Assembly: GCA_000985875.1 (NCBI GenBank)
Contig: CCRI01000004.1
Location: 248,001-312,000 of the forward strand
Reading direction: 5' to 3'
DNA: 64,000 nt
From: Neorhizobium galegae bv. officinalis
GTDB taxonomy: Bacteria > Pseudomonadota > Alphaproteobacteria > Rhizobiales > Rhizobiaceae
A program made the translations under genes and the position numbers. Shown piece after piece: positions 8,941-17,839 of this stretch. The notes beneath the pieces are model-generated. The model was not told the DNA's origin, did no database searches, and saw only the letters and a program-made list of their open reading frames with translations. Within the stretch, counting starts at the first letter, position 1. Each line of letters begins with the position of its first letter.

Positions 8941-9783
8941 ATGTTCCAGAACAGGGCTGAAGCGCTGGCACTTGCGCTGCCGGCCGCGATCTTCGCGGCG
9001 GCGGTGTTTCTCGTGCCGGTGGTGATCCTGCTGTCAGACGGATTTCGCAGCCCCGCCGGGGGCTGGACGATTTCCGCCTATACGGATTTCTTCTCCAATT
9101 CGCTGAACCAGACGGTCTTCCTGCGCACGCTCAGGCTCGGCGCCCTCGTTACCATCGCCTCTGCGGTGATCGGTTATGCAGCGGCGTTCGCGATCGTCAG
9201 CCTGGAGCCCGGCGCCAAGGGCAAGGTCACAGGCCTCGTGGTGCTGCCGCTGATGATCTCGCCGGTCGCCCGCACCTATGCCTGGATCGTCATCCTCGGC
9301 CGCACCGGCATCGTCAACCAGGCTTTCCAGGCGCTCGGCATCACCGAGGCTCCGCTACGCATCCTGTTTTCCGAGACGGCTATTTTCATCGGCCTGCTGC
9401 AGCTCTTCCTGCCGCTGATGATCATCTCGCTGATTTCGGCGCTTGAGAACATGCCGAAGGACGCCATTCCGGCGGCCCTCGTGCTCGGCGCCAACTGGTT
9501 CCAGGTGTTCTGGAAGGTGGTGCTGCCGCTCACCAAGGAAGGCCTCGTGATCGGCGGCACGCTGGTCTTCACCGGCTCGCTGACCGCCTATATCACGCCT
9601 GCCATCCTCGGTGGCTCCAAGGTGCTGATGCTCGAAACGCTGCTCTACCAGCAGGTTGCGGTCTCCAACAATTTCGTCGCTGCGAGCGTCATCGCCTTCA
9701 TCCTGATCGTAATGAGCTTTGCCGCCAACATCCTTCTCAAGCGGGTCGCCACGGCGCGCAACAAACAGAGGAGCCAGGCATGA
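8941..9783 (+). CDS. ABC transporter permease, PotB type
   Basis: A 280-residue inner-membrane permease of the binding-protein-dependent type with about six hydrophobic spans. The EAA coupling loop is visible as NMPKDAIPAALVLGANWFQV, the segment that docks on the ATPase. It belongs to the spermidine/putrescine-iron subfamily. Its final codon overlaps the next permease start (ATGA), so the two are co-translated and should form the heterodimeric channel. Ligand is inferred from the operon to be a purine compound. Confidence 0.88.
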   Translation: MFQNRAEALALALPAAIFAAAVFLVPVVILLSDGFRSPAGGWTISAYTDFFSNSLNQTVFLRTLRLGALVTIASAVIGYAAAFAIVSLEPGAKGKVTGLVVLPLMISPVARTYAWIVILGRTGIVNQAFQALGITEAPLRILFSETAIFIGLLQLFLPLMIISLISALENMPKDAIPAALVLGANWFQVFWKVVLPLTKEGLVIGGTLVFTGSLTAYITPAILGGSKVLMLETLLYQQVAVSNNFVAASVIAFILIVMSFAANILLKRVATARNKQRSQA

Positions 9784-10562
9784 CGCTGCGCAGCCTCTTC
9801 ATCCCGATCACGCTTCTTCTGGTGATCGCCTTCCTGATCGGGCCGTTCCTGATCATCGTCGCCGCCTCCTTCTCCGCCGGCGAGACGCTTGCCTTCCCGC
9901 CGCAGGGCTTTTCGCTGCGCTGGATCGCAAAGGTCTTCACGGTCGAGAGTTTCCGCGCCTCGTTCGGCATGTCGCTGTTCCTGGCGATCGGCGGCACGGC
10001 GGCGGCGCTCATCCTCGGCATTCCGGCCTCCTACGCCCTGTCGCGCTACAAGCTGCCGGGGGCGGAAATCGTCCGTACCATCGTTTCGGCGCCGATCATC
10101 GTGCCGGGCATCATCGTCGGCCTGGCGCTGCTGCGTTACATCGTCGTGCCCTTCCAGGTCGGGATCACGCTGGCGCTGTTCCTCGCCCATACGGCGCTGG
10201 TCCTGCCCTACGCGGTGCGCGTCGTCTCGGCGAGCCTCGACAATCTGCGCTCCGATATCGAGGAAGCGGCAGTGCTGCTCGGCTCGTCGCGGCTCGGCGC
10301 TTTCTTCCGGGTGGTGATGCCGAACATCCGCGGCGGCATCATGTCGGCGTTCATTCTCGGCTTCGTCACCAGCTTCAACCAGGTGCCGGTCTCGCTGTTC
10401 CTCTCGGGGCCTGGCGTGCGCACCCTGCCGGTCGACATGATCGCCTATATGGAAATCGTCTTCGATCCCTCCGTCGCAGCGCTCTCCTCGCTGCTCGCCT
10501 TCCTCTCCATCGGCATCGTCTTCATTGCCGAACGTTTCCTGGGGTTCTCCCGCTATGTCTGA
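9780..10562 (+). CDS. ABC transporter permease, PotC type
   Basis: A 260-residue permease that partners the preceding one. It has an N-terminal membrane segment (LFIPITLLLVIAFLIGPFLI), four or five further spans, and an EAA-like loop, LRSDIEEAAVLLGSSRLGAF, for contact with the ATPase. The start overlaps the previous stop by 4 bp, and its own end overlaps the ATPase start by 8 bp, a tight translational coupling that supports one complex. Confidence 0.88.
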   Translation: MTLRSLFIPITLLLVIAFLIGPFLIIVAASFSAGETLAFPPQGFSLRWIAKVFTVESFRASFGMSLFLAIGGTAAALILGIPASYALSRYKLPGAEIVRTIVSAPIIVPGIIVGLALLRYIVVPFQVGITLALFLAHTALVLPYAVRVVSASLDNLRSDIEEAAVLLGSSRLGAFFRVVMPNIRGGIMSAFILGFVTSFNQVPVSLFLSGPGVRTLPVDMIAYMEIVFDPSVAALSSLLAFLSIGIVFIAERFLGFSRYV

Positions 10563-11580
10563 TGCGTCCTATCTCTCGCTCGAAAAGCTGACGCTCGCCT
10601 ATGGCGATTCCGTCGCCGTCGCCAACCTCGATCTCAACATCCGCAAGGGCGAGCTGATCGCGCTTCTCGGCCCCTCCGGCTGCGGCAAGACGACGACGAT
10701 GCGGGCGATCGCCGGCCTGCTGGCGGTGAAAAGCGGCCATGTGCGCCTCGACGGCGCCGACATCACCCGGGTGCCCGCCAACAAACGCGCCGTCGGCCTG
10801 ATGTTCCAGTCCTATGCGCTCTTTCCGCATCTCTCGGTCTACGAAAACGTCGCCTTCGGGCTGAAGCTCAAGGGCATGCGTGGGCCGGAGCTCGAGACCA
10901 AGGTCGAGTCCGGCCTGAAATCCGTCGGCCTTTCGACGTTCGCCAACCGCAAGCCGGCCGAGCTTTCCGGCGGCCAGCAGCAGCGCGTCGCGCTCGCCCG
11001 TTCGATGGTGATGGAGCCGAAGGTTCTGCTGCTCGACGAGCCGCTATCCAATCTCGACGCCCGCCTTCGCCTGGAAATGCGCACCGAGCTGCAGCGGGTG
11101 CAGAAGGAAACCGGCGTGACGATGATCTTCGTCACCCACGACCAGGCCGAAGCTTTGGCGCTCGCCGACCGTATTGTGGTCATGAAGAGCGGTAAGATAG
11201 AGCAGATCGGTTCGCCGGAAGACATCTACAACCGTCCGACATCGTCCTTCGTGGCGGACTTCGTCGGGTTCGAAAACATTTTCCCGCTCGAAAACGGAAA
11301 GATGAAGACCAGCGCAGGTCTCATCGATCTCTCGGGCAAGCCCCCTTCAGCGGCGGGTCTTGCCTGGCGGCCGCGTATGGTGACCCTGGGAACAGGTCCG
11401 TTCCAGGGCACCGTGCGCGGTACATCCTTTGCCGGTGACAGCCGCGAATACCTGCTCGACAGCTCCTTCGGTCCGATCAAGGCTGAGGTGGAGGCAAGCC
11501 AGCCGGCGCATGCGCTGGGCGATGCTCTTGCCTTCGACCTGCCGGCCGAAAAGGCCGCGCCGCTCTCGCGATTCGTGTAG
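10555..11580 (+). CDS. ABC transporter ATP-binding protein, PotA type
   Basis: A 341-residue ATPase that energises the importer. Walker A is GPSGCGKTT (about residues 37-45), the signature is LSGGQQQRVALARS, Walker B is [11 protein letters not shown], and the switch His is in FVTHDQAEAL. The C-terminal extension (about 235-341) is the TOBE-type regulatory domain typical of PotA/MalK-like ATPases. I start at the ATG at 10555, which begins MSDASYLSLEKL and overlaps the permease end by 8 bp; an upstream GTG-type extension would run through the permease gene and is not needed. Confidence 0.9.
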   Translation: MSDASYLSLEKLTLAYGDSVAVANLDLNIRKGELIALLGPSGCGKTTTMRAIAGLLAVKSGHVRLDGADITRVPANKRAVGLMFQSYALFPHLSVYENVAFGLKLKGMRGPELETKVESGLKSVGLSTFANRKPAELSGGQQQRVALARSMVMEPKVLLLDEPLSNLDARLRLEMRTELQRVQKETGVTMIFVTHDQAEALALADRIVVMKSGKIEQIGSPEDIYNRPTSSFVADFVGFENIFPLENGKMKTSAGLIDLSGKPPSAAGLAWRPRMVTLGTGPFQGTVRGTSFAGDSREYLLDSSFGPIKAEVEASQPAHALGDALAFDLPAEKAAPLSRFV

Positions 11581-11591
11581 GATCCGCCGAC

Positions 11592-12533
11592 ATGGGTATC
11601 TGGATCGACACGGACATGGGTTTCGACGACATCGCTGCGATCATGGTCGCAGCGCATGCGGGGCTTGGCGTCGACGGCGTCTCACTTGTCTTCGGCAACG
11701 CGCCTATCGAACATGTCCGCCGCAATGCCGCCGGCGCGGCCTCCGCTTTCGTCTGGCCCTTCGCGGTCCATGCCGGACGCGCTGCACCGGTGCTGGCCAA
11801 AATGGAGACTGCGACAGGCATACTAGGCCAGACCGGTATCCCGACCGCGGGCCGGGCCTTGCCCGAAGCGCCGGATGCGTTTCATACCGATGCCTTCGAG
11901 GCGCTCTGTTCCTGGCTCGAAAAGGGCAAAGGTGATGGTGAAGAGGGGGGCGAACGCCGCATCATGGCGCTTGGACCGCTCACCAATATCGCGGCAGTGG
12001 CGCTCGCCCGGCCGGATCTCGCGGCCAGAATCACAGATCTCACCTGGATGGGCGGCGGCGTTACCGCCGGCAATCATACCGCGTCCGCGGAGTTCAATGC
12101 CTTTGCCGATCCGGAAGCACTGGCGATCGTGATTGCCCACAAGATCCCGTTGCGGATGGTCGATCTCGATCTTTGCCGCAAGGTGCTCTGTGCGCCGGAC
12201 GATGTTGCGCCGATCCGGGCTGCCGGCGGGCGTAATGCCGAACTGGTTGCCGACCTGCTGGCCGGGTTCGTGGAGATCGCCACCAGCCGCGGCCGACCGG
12301 CCATGGCGCTCTACGATGCGGTCGCGGCCGTCGCCTTCGCCTTCCCGGAACACGTCACCTGGCGCGAGGCGCGCATCGATGTCGAGCTTTCCGGCGCGCT
12401 GACGCGCGGCCGCACCGTCATCGAGACGCGCACCGGCCGGGGCGAATTCAATGCGGCCTATGGTGTCGATATCGACGTCGGGAAGGCGAAAGCCGTCATT
12501 CTTGAAACACTGCGGGCAGAGGCAAGCTGGTGA
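11592..12533 (+). CDS. Nucleoside hydrolase (IUNH family)
   Basis: A 313-residue inosine/uridine-preferring nucleoside hydrolase that splits a ribonucleoside into base and ribose. The calcium-binding N-terminal motif is DTDMGFDD (residues 6-13; family DTDxGxDD), followed by LGPLTNIAAVALARPDL and MGGGVTAGNHTASAEFN, all hallmarks of the family. Which nucleoside is preferred is not readable, but a purine is suggested because adenine deaminase is encoded next with a 4-bp GTGA overlap. No signal peptide, so it acts after import. It lies 11 bp after the ATPase gene. Confidence 0.9.
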   Translation: MGIWIDTDMGFDDIAAIMVAAHAGLGVDGVSLVFGNAPIEHVRRNAAGAASAFVWPFAVHAGRAAPVLAKMETATGILGQTGIPTAGRALPEAPDAFHTDAFEALCSWLEKGKGDGEEGGERRIMALGPLTNIAAVALARPDLAARITDLTWMGGGVTAGNHTASAEFNAFADPEALAIVIAHKIPLRMVDLDLCRKVLCAPDDVAPIRAAGGRNAELVADLLAGFVEIATSRGRPAMALYDAVAAVAFAFPEHVTWREARIDVELSGALTRGRTVIETRTGRGEFNAAYGVDIDVGKAKAVILETLRAEASW

Positions 12534-14317
12534 AGAGTATCATCTCGAGCGTACAGGAATTTACCGAACCGGCCTTACGTGACCGCGCCGTCACCGCCGC
12601 GCGCGGCGATGCACCGTTCGACATCCTGATATCGGGCGGTACGCTGGTCGACATGGTGACGGGCGAGTTGCGCCCGGCCGATATCGGCCTCGTCGGACCG
12701 GTGATTGCCAGTGTCCACGAGGCCGGCTCCCGCTCGGATGCCGCGGAGATCATCGACGCGACGGGCACGTTCATCTCGCCCGGCCTCATCGACACGCATA
12801 TGCATATCGAAAGTTCGATGGTGACGCCGGCGACCTATGCCGGCGCCGTGCTGCCGCGCGGCGTGACGACCGTCGTCTGGGACCCGCATGAATTCGGCAA
12901 TGTGCACGGGACCGAAGGTGTGGCCTGGGCACTGGAGGCGGTGAAGCCGCTGCCGCTGCGTGCCGTCGTTCTGGCGCCCTCCTGCGTACCGTCGGCGCCC
13001 GGCCTCGAAATGGCCGGAGCCGATTTCGACGCCGCGACGATCGAGGAAATGCTGTTCTGGCCGAAGATCGGCGGGCTCGCGGAAGTCATGAACATGCGCG
13101 GCGTCATCGACCGCGATCCGCGCATGAGCGCCATCGTCCAGGCGGCGCTGGTGTCCGAAAAGCTGGTCTGCGGCCATGCCCGCAGTCTCGTGGGGCCGGA
13201 TCTCGCAGCCTTTATGGCGTCGGGCATTACTTCCGACCACGAACTCGTCTCCGCTGCCGACCTGATGGCCAAGCTGCGCGCCGGCCTGACGATCGAGATG
13301 CGCGGCTCCCACGATCACCTGCTTCCGGAATTCGTCGAGGCGCTCAACGCGCTCGGGCGTCTGCCGCAGACGGTGACGCTCTGCACCGACGACGTCTTTC
13401 CGGACGATCTCGTTGAGGGCGGCGGCCTCGACGACGTGGTGCGCCGGCTGGTGCGTTATGGAATGAAGCCGGAATGGGCGTTGCAGGCGGCGACACTCAA
13501 CGCTTCGGCGCGCCTCGGTCGTCCCGACCTCGGCCTGATTGCTGCAGGTCGCCGGGCCGATATCGTTCTCTTCGAGGATCTCGCGGATTTCCGCGCCCGC
13601 CATGTCTTTGCCAGCGGCACGCTGATCGCGCGCGACGGCGTCATGACGGTCGATCTCCATGGGACCGACCCCTGCCTTCTGCAAGATTCGGTCAAGCTCA
13701 AGCCGCTTCAGGCGGACGATTTCAAACTGCCCGCAAAGGGCCGCAAAGTCAGGCTGGCGACGATCGATCGTCCGCGCTTCACGAACTGGGGGCAGACGGA
13801 TGCGGATGTCGTCGATGGTTACGTGGTACCCCCGGAAGGCACGACGTTGATCGCCGTGACCCACCGCCACGGCCGGGCCGACAGCCGCACCCGTCTTGGG
13901 TTCCTGACCGGCTGGGGCACGTGGAGAGGTGCCTTCGCCACCACGCTTGCCCATGACAGCCACAACCTCACCGTCTTCGGGTCCGATCCGGCCGACATGG
14001 CCGCCGCCGCCAATGCGGTGATCGAGGTCGGCGGCGGCATGGCGGTGGCAACTGGCGGCAAGGTCGAAGTGCTGTTGCCGCTGCCGCTTTCCGGCCTCGT
14101 CTCGGAGGCGCCGATGGCGGAGGTGGCCGAAGGTTTCAGACAAATCCGCGCTGCCATGGATGGTCTCGTCGATTGGCAGCCGCCCTATCTCGTGTTCAAG
14201 GCCTGTTTCGGCGCGACGCTTGCCTGCAATCCCGGCCCACACCAGACGGATCGCGGCATTGCCGACGTCACCACCGGCACGCTATTGGAATCGCCGATCC
14301 TCGAAGTTCTCGAATAG
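12530..14317 (+). CDS. ade: Adenine deaminase
   Basis: A 595-residue amidohydrolase that converts adenine to hypoxanthine and ammonia. The metal-binding start of the barrel is DTHMHIESSMVTP (His90, His92). Further family blocks are VWDPHEFGNVHG, GHARSLVGPDL, MRGSHDHLLPEF and CTDDVFPDDL, then the C-terminal AdeC domain with GGGMAV. Length matches the bacterial enzyme. It uses a GTG start overlapping the nucleoside hydrolase stop, so the two enzymes are co-translated: one frees adenine, the other deaminates it. The phosphoribosyltransferase that could use the product follows 9 bp later. Confidence 0.93.
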   Translation: MKSIISSVQEFTEPALRDRAVTAARGDAPFDILISGGTLVDMVTGELRPADIGLVGPVIASVHEAGSRSDAAEIIDATGTFISPGLIDTHMHIESSMVTPATYAGAVLPRGVTTVVWDPHEFGNVHGTEGVAWALEAVKPLPLRAVVLAPSCVPSAPGLEMAGADFDAATIEEMLFWPKIGGLAEVMNMRGVIDRDPRMSAIVQAALVSEKLVCGHARSLVGPDLAAFMASGITSDHELVSAADLMAKLRAGLTIEMRGSHDHLLPEFVEALNALGRLPQTVTLCTDDVFPDDLVEGGGLDDVVRRLVRYGMKPEWALQAATLNASARLGRPDLGLIAAGRRADIVLFEDLADFRARHVFASGTLIARDGVMTVDLHGTDPCLLQDSVKLKPLQADDFKLPAKGRKVRLATIDRPRFTNWGQTDADVVDGYVVPPEGTTLIAVTHRHGRADSRTRLGFLTGWGTWRGAFATTLAHDSHNLTVFGSDPADMAAAANAVIEVGGGMAVATGGKVEVLLPLPLSGLVSEAPMAEVAEGFRQIRAAMDGLVDWQPPYLVFKACFGATLACNPGPHQTDRGIADVTTGTLLESPILEVLE

Positions 14318-14326
14318 GAAAAGCGA

Positions 14327-15004
14327 ATGCAGCCGCATGATTTCTGGCAGGACGTCCATCCGGCAGGGTCGTTCGATCGGGCGGGGCCGTTTTCCGGCTT
14401 CTTCCCGGCAACGCTCGATGACGGCAGCCAGATCAGGCTGCCGATCCGGTCGCTCGCCGACGGAGAGCATGCGCTCGCCTCGCTGATCATCAACCAGGCG
14501 AGTTTCGACGTACAGGACGCGCTTGCCGCCGATCTTGCGCCGAAGGTCGCGGCCTTCCGCCCGGAAGTCATCGTCGGCCTGCCGACGCTGGGCCTGACGC
14601 TTGCCGCCGCCGTCGCCCGCGCGTTGGGCTACACGCGCTACGTGCCGCTCGGGACCTCGCGAAAATTCTGGTACGACGAGAGCCTTTCCGTGCCGCTTTC
14701 CTCGATCACCACGCCCGAACAGCAGAAGCGCCTCTATGTCGATCCGCGCATGCTGCCGCTGATAAAGGGCAAGCGCGTCGCGCTCGTCGACGACGTGATT
14801 TCCAGCGGCACCTCGATCGTCTCAGGCCTGACGCTGATGACCTCGCTTGGCATCGAGCCCGTCGTCATCGGCGCCGCCATGCTGCAATCGGAACGCTGGC
14901 ACGACAAGCTGGATGCGTTCGGCTCCGAATGGCGGCCGCGCGTGACAAGCGTTTTCAGGACCCCGATGCTGAAGAAGGCGGGCGAGGGGAGCTGGATGGC
15001 CTGA
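14327..15004 (+). CDS. Phosphoribosyltransferase, purine-salvage type
   Basis: A 225-residue type I phosphoribosyltransferase. The PRPP-binding motif is RVALVDDVISSGTSI (about residues 149-163), and VGLPTLGLTLAAAVARALG upstream is the second conserved strand-loop. It would join a free base to PRPP to give a nucleotide. Because it directly follows adenine deaminase, hypoxanthine or adenine is the expected base, making IMP or AMP. It is longer than typical Apt (about 180 residues), with extra N-terminal sequence, so it may be a distinct subfamily; base specificity is not provable here. Last gene of the operon. Confidence 0.85.
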   Translation: MQPHDFWQDVHPAGSFDRAGPFSGFFPATLDDGSQIRLPIRSLADGEHALASLIINQASFDVQDALAADLAPKVAAFRPEVIVGLPTLGLTLAAAVARALGYTRYVPLGTSRKFWYDESLSVPLSSITTPEQQKRLYVDPRMLPLIKGKRVALVDDVISSGTSIVSGLTLMTSLGIEPVVIGAAMLQSERWHDKLDAFGSEWRPRVTSVFRTPMLKKAGEGSWMA

Positions 15005-15096
15005 CGCGTTTTCCGGCTTGCGAAAGAGGAGCGGCTGGCTAGGATCGCCGCATTGCTCACCTTGGAACTTTCACAAGACAATCGGGAATAAACTTC

Positions 15097-16146
15097 ATGG
15101 AACTGGTGTTCGACGGCCATAACGACGTGCTCCTGCGGCTCTGGCGGAACATGAAGGCAGGCGGCGACCCGATTGCCGAATTTGTAAACGGCACGCCGAA
15201 CGGCCATATCGACGGGCCGCGTGCCAAGGCCGGCGGGCTCGCAGGCGGTCTCTGCGCCATCTACATCCCATCCGGCGAACTGGTGCTCAAGGAACCCGAT
15301 CAGAACGGCCATTACGTCACGCCGCTATCCGTCCCGCTCGATCATCTTCCGTCGCTGACGACCGCGCTCGAAATGGCGTCGATTGCGCTCCGCCTCGACC
15401 GCGCCGGCGCCTGGCGGCTTTGCCGGTCGACGACGGAGGTCCGCAAGGCGATGGAAGACGGTATCTTTGCCGCCGTCATGCACATGGAGGGCTGCGAGGC
15501 GATTGATCCGGATCTCGACAATCTCGAAGTCTTCCACGCCGCCGGCCTGCGTTCGCTCGGGCCCGTCTGGAGCCGACACAACATCTTCGGTCACGGCGTG
15601 CCCTTCGCCTATCCGATGTCGCCCGACACCGGCCCCGGCCTCACCGGCCACGGGTTCGAACTGGTCAGGGCCTGCAACACGCTCGGCATCCTGATCGATC
15701 TCGCCCACATCACCGAAAAGGGGTTCTGGGATGTCGCCAGGACCTCGAACCAGCCGCTGATCGCCAGCCATTCGAACGCGCATGCGCTGACGCCGGTCGC
15801 CCGCAACCTCACCGACAAACAGCTCGATGCGATCAAGGAAAGCGGCGGCCTCGTCGGTCTCAACTATGCCGTAACCATGCTGCGCCCCGACGGGCGCGAC
15901 AATGTCGCCACGCCGCTTTCGGACATGGTGCGCCATGTCGATCACCTGGTGCAACGCATGGGCATCGATCACGTGGCGCTCGGTTCGGACTTCGACGGCG
16001 CCTCGATTCCCGAAGAAATACATGATGCTGCGGGAAATCAAAATCTGGTTGCGGCGCTCAAGGGAGCGGGCTACGCTGACGCAGAGCTGAAAAAGCTATG
16101 CCGGGAAAACTGGCTCAGAGTTTTGGGGAAGGCCTGGCACGAATAG
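15097..16146 (+). CDS. Membrane dipeptidase family (M19) metallopeptidase
   Basis: A 349-residue M19 dipeptidase. The di-zinc site is recognisable: GHND near the N-terminus (His8, Asp10), MHMEGCEA (Glu131), IDLAHITEKGFWDVA, and SHSNAHAL, then LGSDFDG with the substrate Asp. These enzymes cleave dipeptides, including some with D-residues. There is no signal peptide, so cleavage is probably cytoplasmic after import. It sits 47 bp before a Dpp/Opp-type binding-protein gene on the same strand, which suggests that the imported peptide is its substrate. Confidence 0.9.
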   Translation: MELVFDGHNDVLLRLWRNMKAGGDPIAEFVNGTPNGHIDGPRAKAGGLAGGLCAIYIPSGELVLKEPDQNGHYVTPLSVPLDHLPSLTTALEMASIALRLDRAGAWRLCRSTTEVRKAMEDGIFAAVMHMEGCEAIDPDLDNLEVFHAAGLRSLGPVWSRHNIFGHGVPFAYPMSPDTGPGLTGHGFELVRACNTLGILIDLAHITEKGFWDVARTSNQPLIASHSNAHALTPVARNLTDKQLDAIKESGGLVGLNYAVTMLRPDGRDNVATPLSDMVRHVDHLVQRMGIDHVALGSDFDGASIPEEIHDAAGNQNLVAALKGAGYADAELKKLCRENWLRVLGKAWHE

Positions 16147-16193
16147 GGCTGGTTTTCCCCAGAGGTCCAATAACCAAAAGGGGAAAAACGACC

Positions 16194-17801
16194 ATGATCC
16201 ATGCACTTCAGGGACGAGTCCGTCTACTGTCCGCGAGCGCGGCGCTGTCGCTCATGCTGCTTGCCGCACCGCAGGCTTTCGCGGTGACGCCGAAGGACAC
16301 TCTTGTCATCGGGCTTGCCTTCGACGACATCATCACGCTCGATCCTGGCCAGGCATTCGAATTCTCCGCCGGCGAAGTCAATGGCAACAGCTATGACCGC
16401 CTGGTGCGCCTGGACATCGCCGACACGTCCAAGGTCAAGCCGGACCTCGCGGAAAGCTGGACTGTCTCCGATGACGGCCTGACCTACACGTTCAAGATCA
16501 AGCAGGGCCTGAAGTTCGCCTCCGGCAATCCGATTACGGCGGAAGACGTCGCCTATTCGTTCGAGCGCTCGGTCAAGATCGACGGCCCGCCGGCCTTCAT
16601 CCTCAACCAGTTCGGCCTGAAGAAGGACAATATCACGAGCAAGGCCGTCGCCAAGGACGCCAATACCTTCGTGCTGACCGTCGACCAGTCCTACGCCCCG
16701 TCCTTCGTGCTGAACTGCCTGACGGCCACGGTCGCTGCCGTCGTCGACAAGAAGGTCGTTTCGCAGCACGTCACCAATGGCGACTACGGCAATGCCTGGC
16801 TGAAGACCAATTTCGCCGGCTCCGGCCCGTACAAGATCCGCGAGTGGCGCGCCAACGAAGTGGTCGTGCTGGAGCGCAACGACAATTACTGGGGCGAGAA
16901 GCCGCCGCTCAACCGCGTCATTTACCGCCATATGAAGGAAAGCGCGGCACAGCGCCTGGCGCTGGAGAACAACGACATCGACGTTGCCCGCAACCTCGAG
17001 CCGAACGATATCGACGCGGTTTCCAAGAAGGGCACGGCGGTCACCAGCACGCCGAAGGGTTCGGTCTTCTACTTCAGCCTGAACCAGAAGAACCCCAACC
17101 TGAAGAAGCCGGAGGTCGTCGAGGCGATGAAATACCTCGTCGATTACGACGCGATCGGCTCGACCCTGATCAAGGGCGTCGGCCAGATCCATCAGACCTT
17201 CCTGCCGAAGGGCATTCTCGGTTCGCTGGATGACAAGCCCTACAAGCTCGACGTCGCCAAGGCCAAGGAACTGCTTGCCAAGGCCGGGCTCAAGGACGGC
17301 TTCTCGGTGACCATGGACGTGCGCAACAACGAGCCGACCACCGGCATCGCGCAGTCGATCCAGCAGACCTTCGCGCAGGCCGGCATCAAGATGGAAATCA
17401 TCCCCGGCGACGGCAAGCAGACGCTGACCAAATACCGCGCCCGCACCCACGACATCTATATCGGCTACTGGGGCGTCGACTACTGGGATCCGAACTCCAA
17501 TGCGGAAACCTTCACGTCGAACCCGAACAATGCCGATGACGGCACCACGAAGACGCTCGCCTGGCGCAATGCCTGGGATGTTCCGGAGCTGACAAAGGAA
17601 ACCAAGACCGGTTTCCTGGAACGGGATTCGGCCAAACGCGCAGCAATCTACGAGAGTTTGCAGAAAAAGGTGCTGCAGAGCGGACCGTTCGTGCTGGTCT
17701 TCCAGCAGACGGAAGTCGCAGGCGTAGGCAAGGGCGTGAAGAGCTACAAGCTCGGCCCGACCTTCGATACGAACTACGTGTTCAACGTCTCCAAGGAATA
17801 G
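16194..17801 (+). CDS. ABC transporter substrate-binding protein, family 5 (dipeptide/oligopeptide type)
   Basis: A 535-residue solute-binding protein of family 5. I start at the ATG at 16194, preceded by AAAGGGGAAA, which gives a clean Sec signal peptide ending APQAFA (residue 30). The mature domain has the family block YDRLVRLD, LAESWTVSDDGLTYTFKIK and the C-terminal PGDGKQTLTKYRARTHDIY. Family 5 proteins carry peptides, but also nickel, sugars or opines, so the exact ligand is open; the M19 dipeptidase just upstream favours a small peptide. First gene of a complete importer (two permeases, two ATPases). Confidence 0.9.
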   Translation: MIHALQGRVRLLSASAALSLMLLAAPQAFAVTPKDTLVIGLAFDDIITLDPGQAFEFSAGEVNGNSYDRLVRLDIADTSKVKPDLAESWTVSDDGLTYTFKIKQGLKFASGNPITAEDVAYSFERSVKIDGPPAFILNQFGLKKDNITSKAVAKDANTFVLTVDQSYAPSFVLNCLTATVAAVVDKKVVSQHVTNGDYGNAWLKTNFAGSGPYKIREWRANEVVVLERNDNYWGEKPPLNRVIYRHMKESAAQRLALENNDIDVARNLEPNDIDAVSKKGTAVTSTPKGSVFYFSLNQKNPNLKKPEVVEAMKYLVDYDAIGSTLIKGVGQIHQTFLPKGILGSLDDKPYKLDVAKAKELLAKAGLKDGFSVTMDVRNNEPTTGIAQSIQQTFAQAGIKMEIIPGDGKQTLTKYRARTHDIYIGYWGVDYWDPNSNAETFTSNPNNADDGTTKTLAWRNAWDVPELTKETKTGFLERDSAKRAAIYESLQKKVLQSGPFVLVFQQTEVAGVGKGVKSYKLGPTFDTNYVFNVSKE

Positions 17802-17839
17802 GGTCCGGTTGCAGGCCCTGAGCCCGAAAGGCGAATTTC

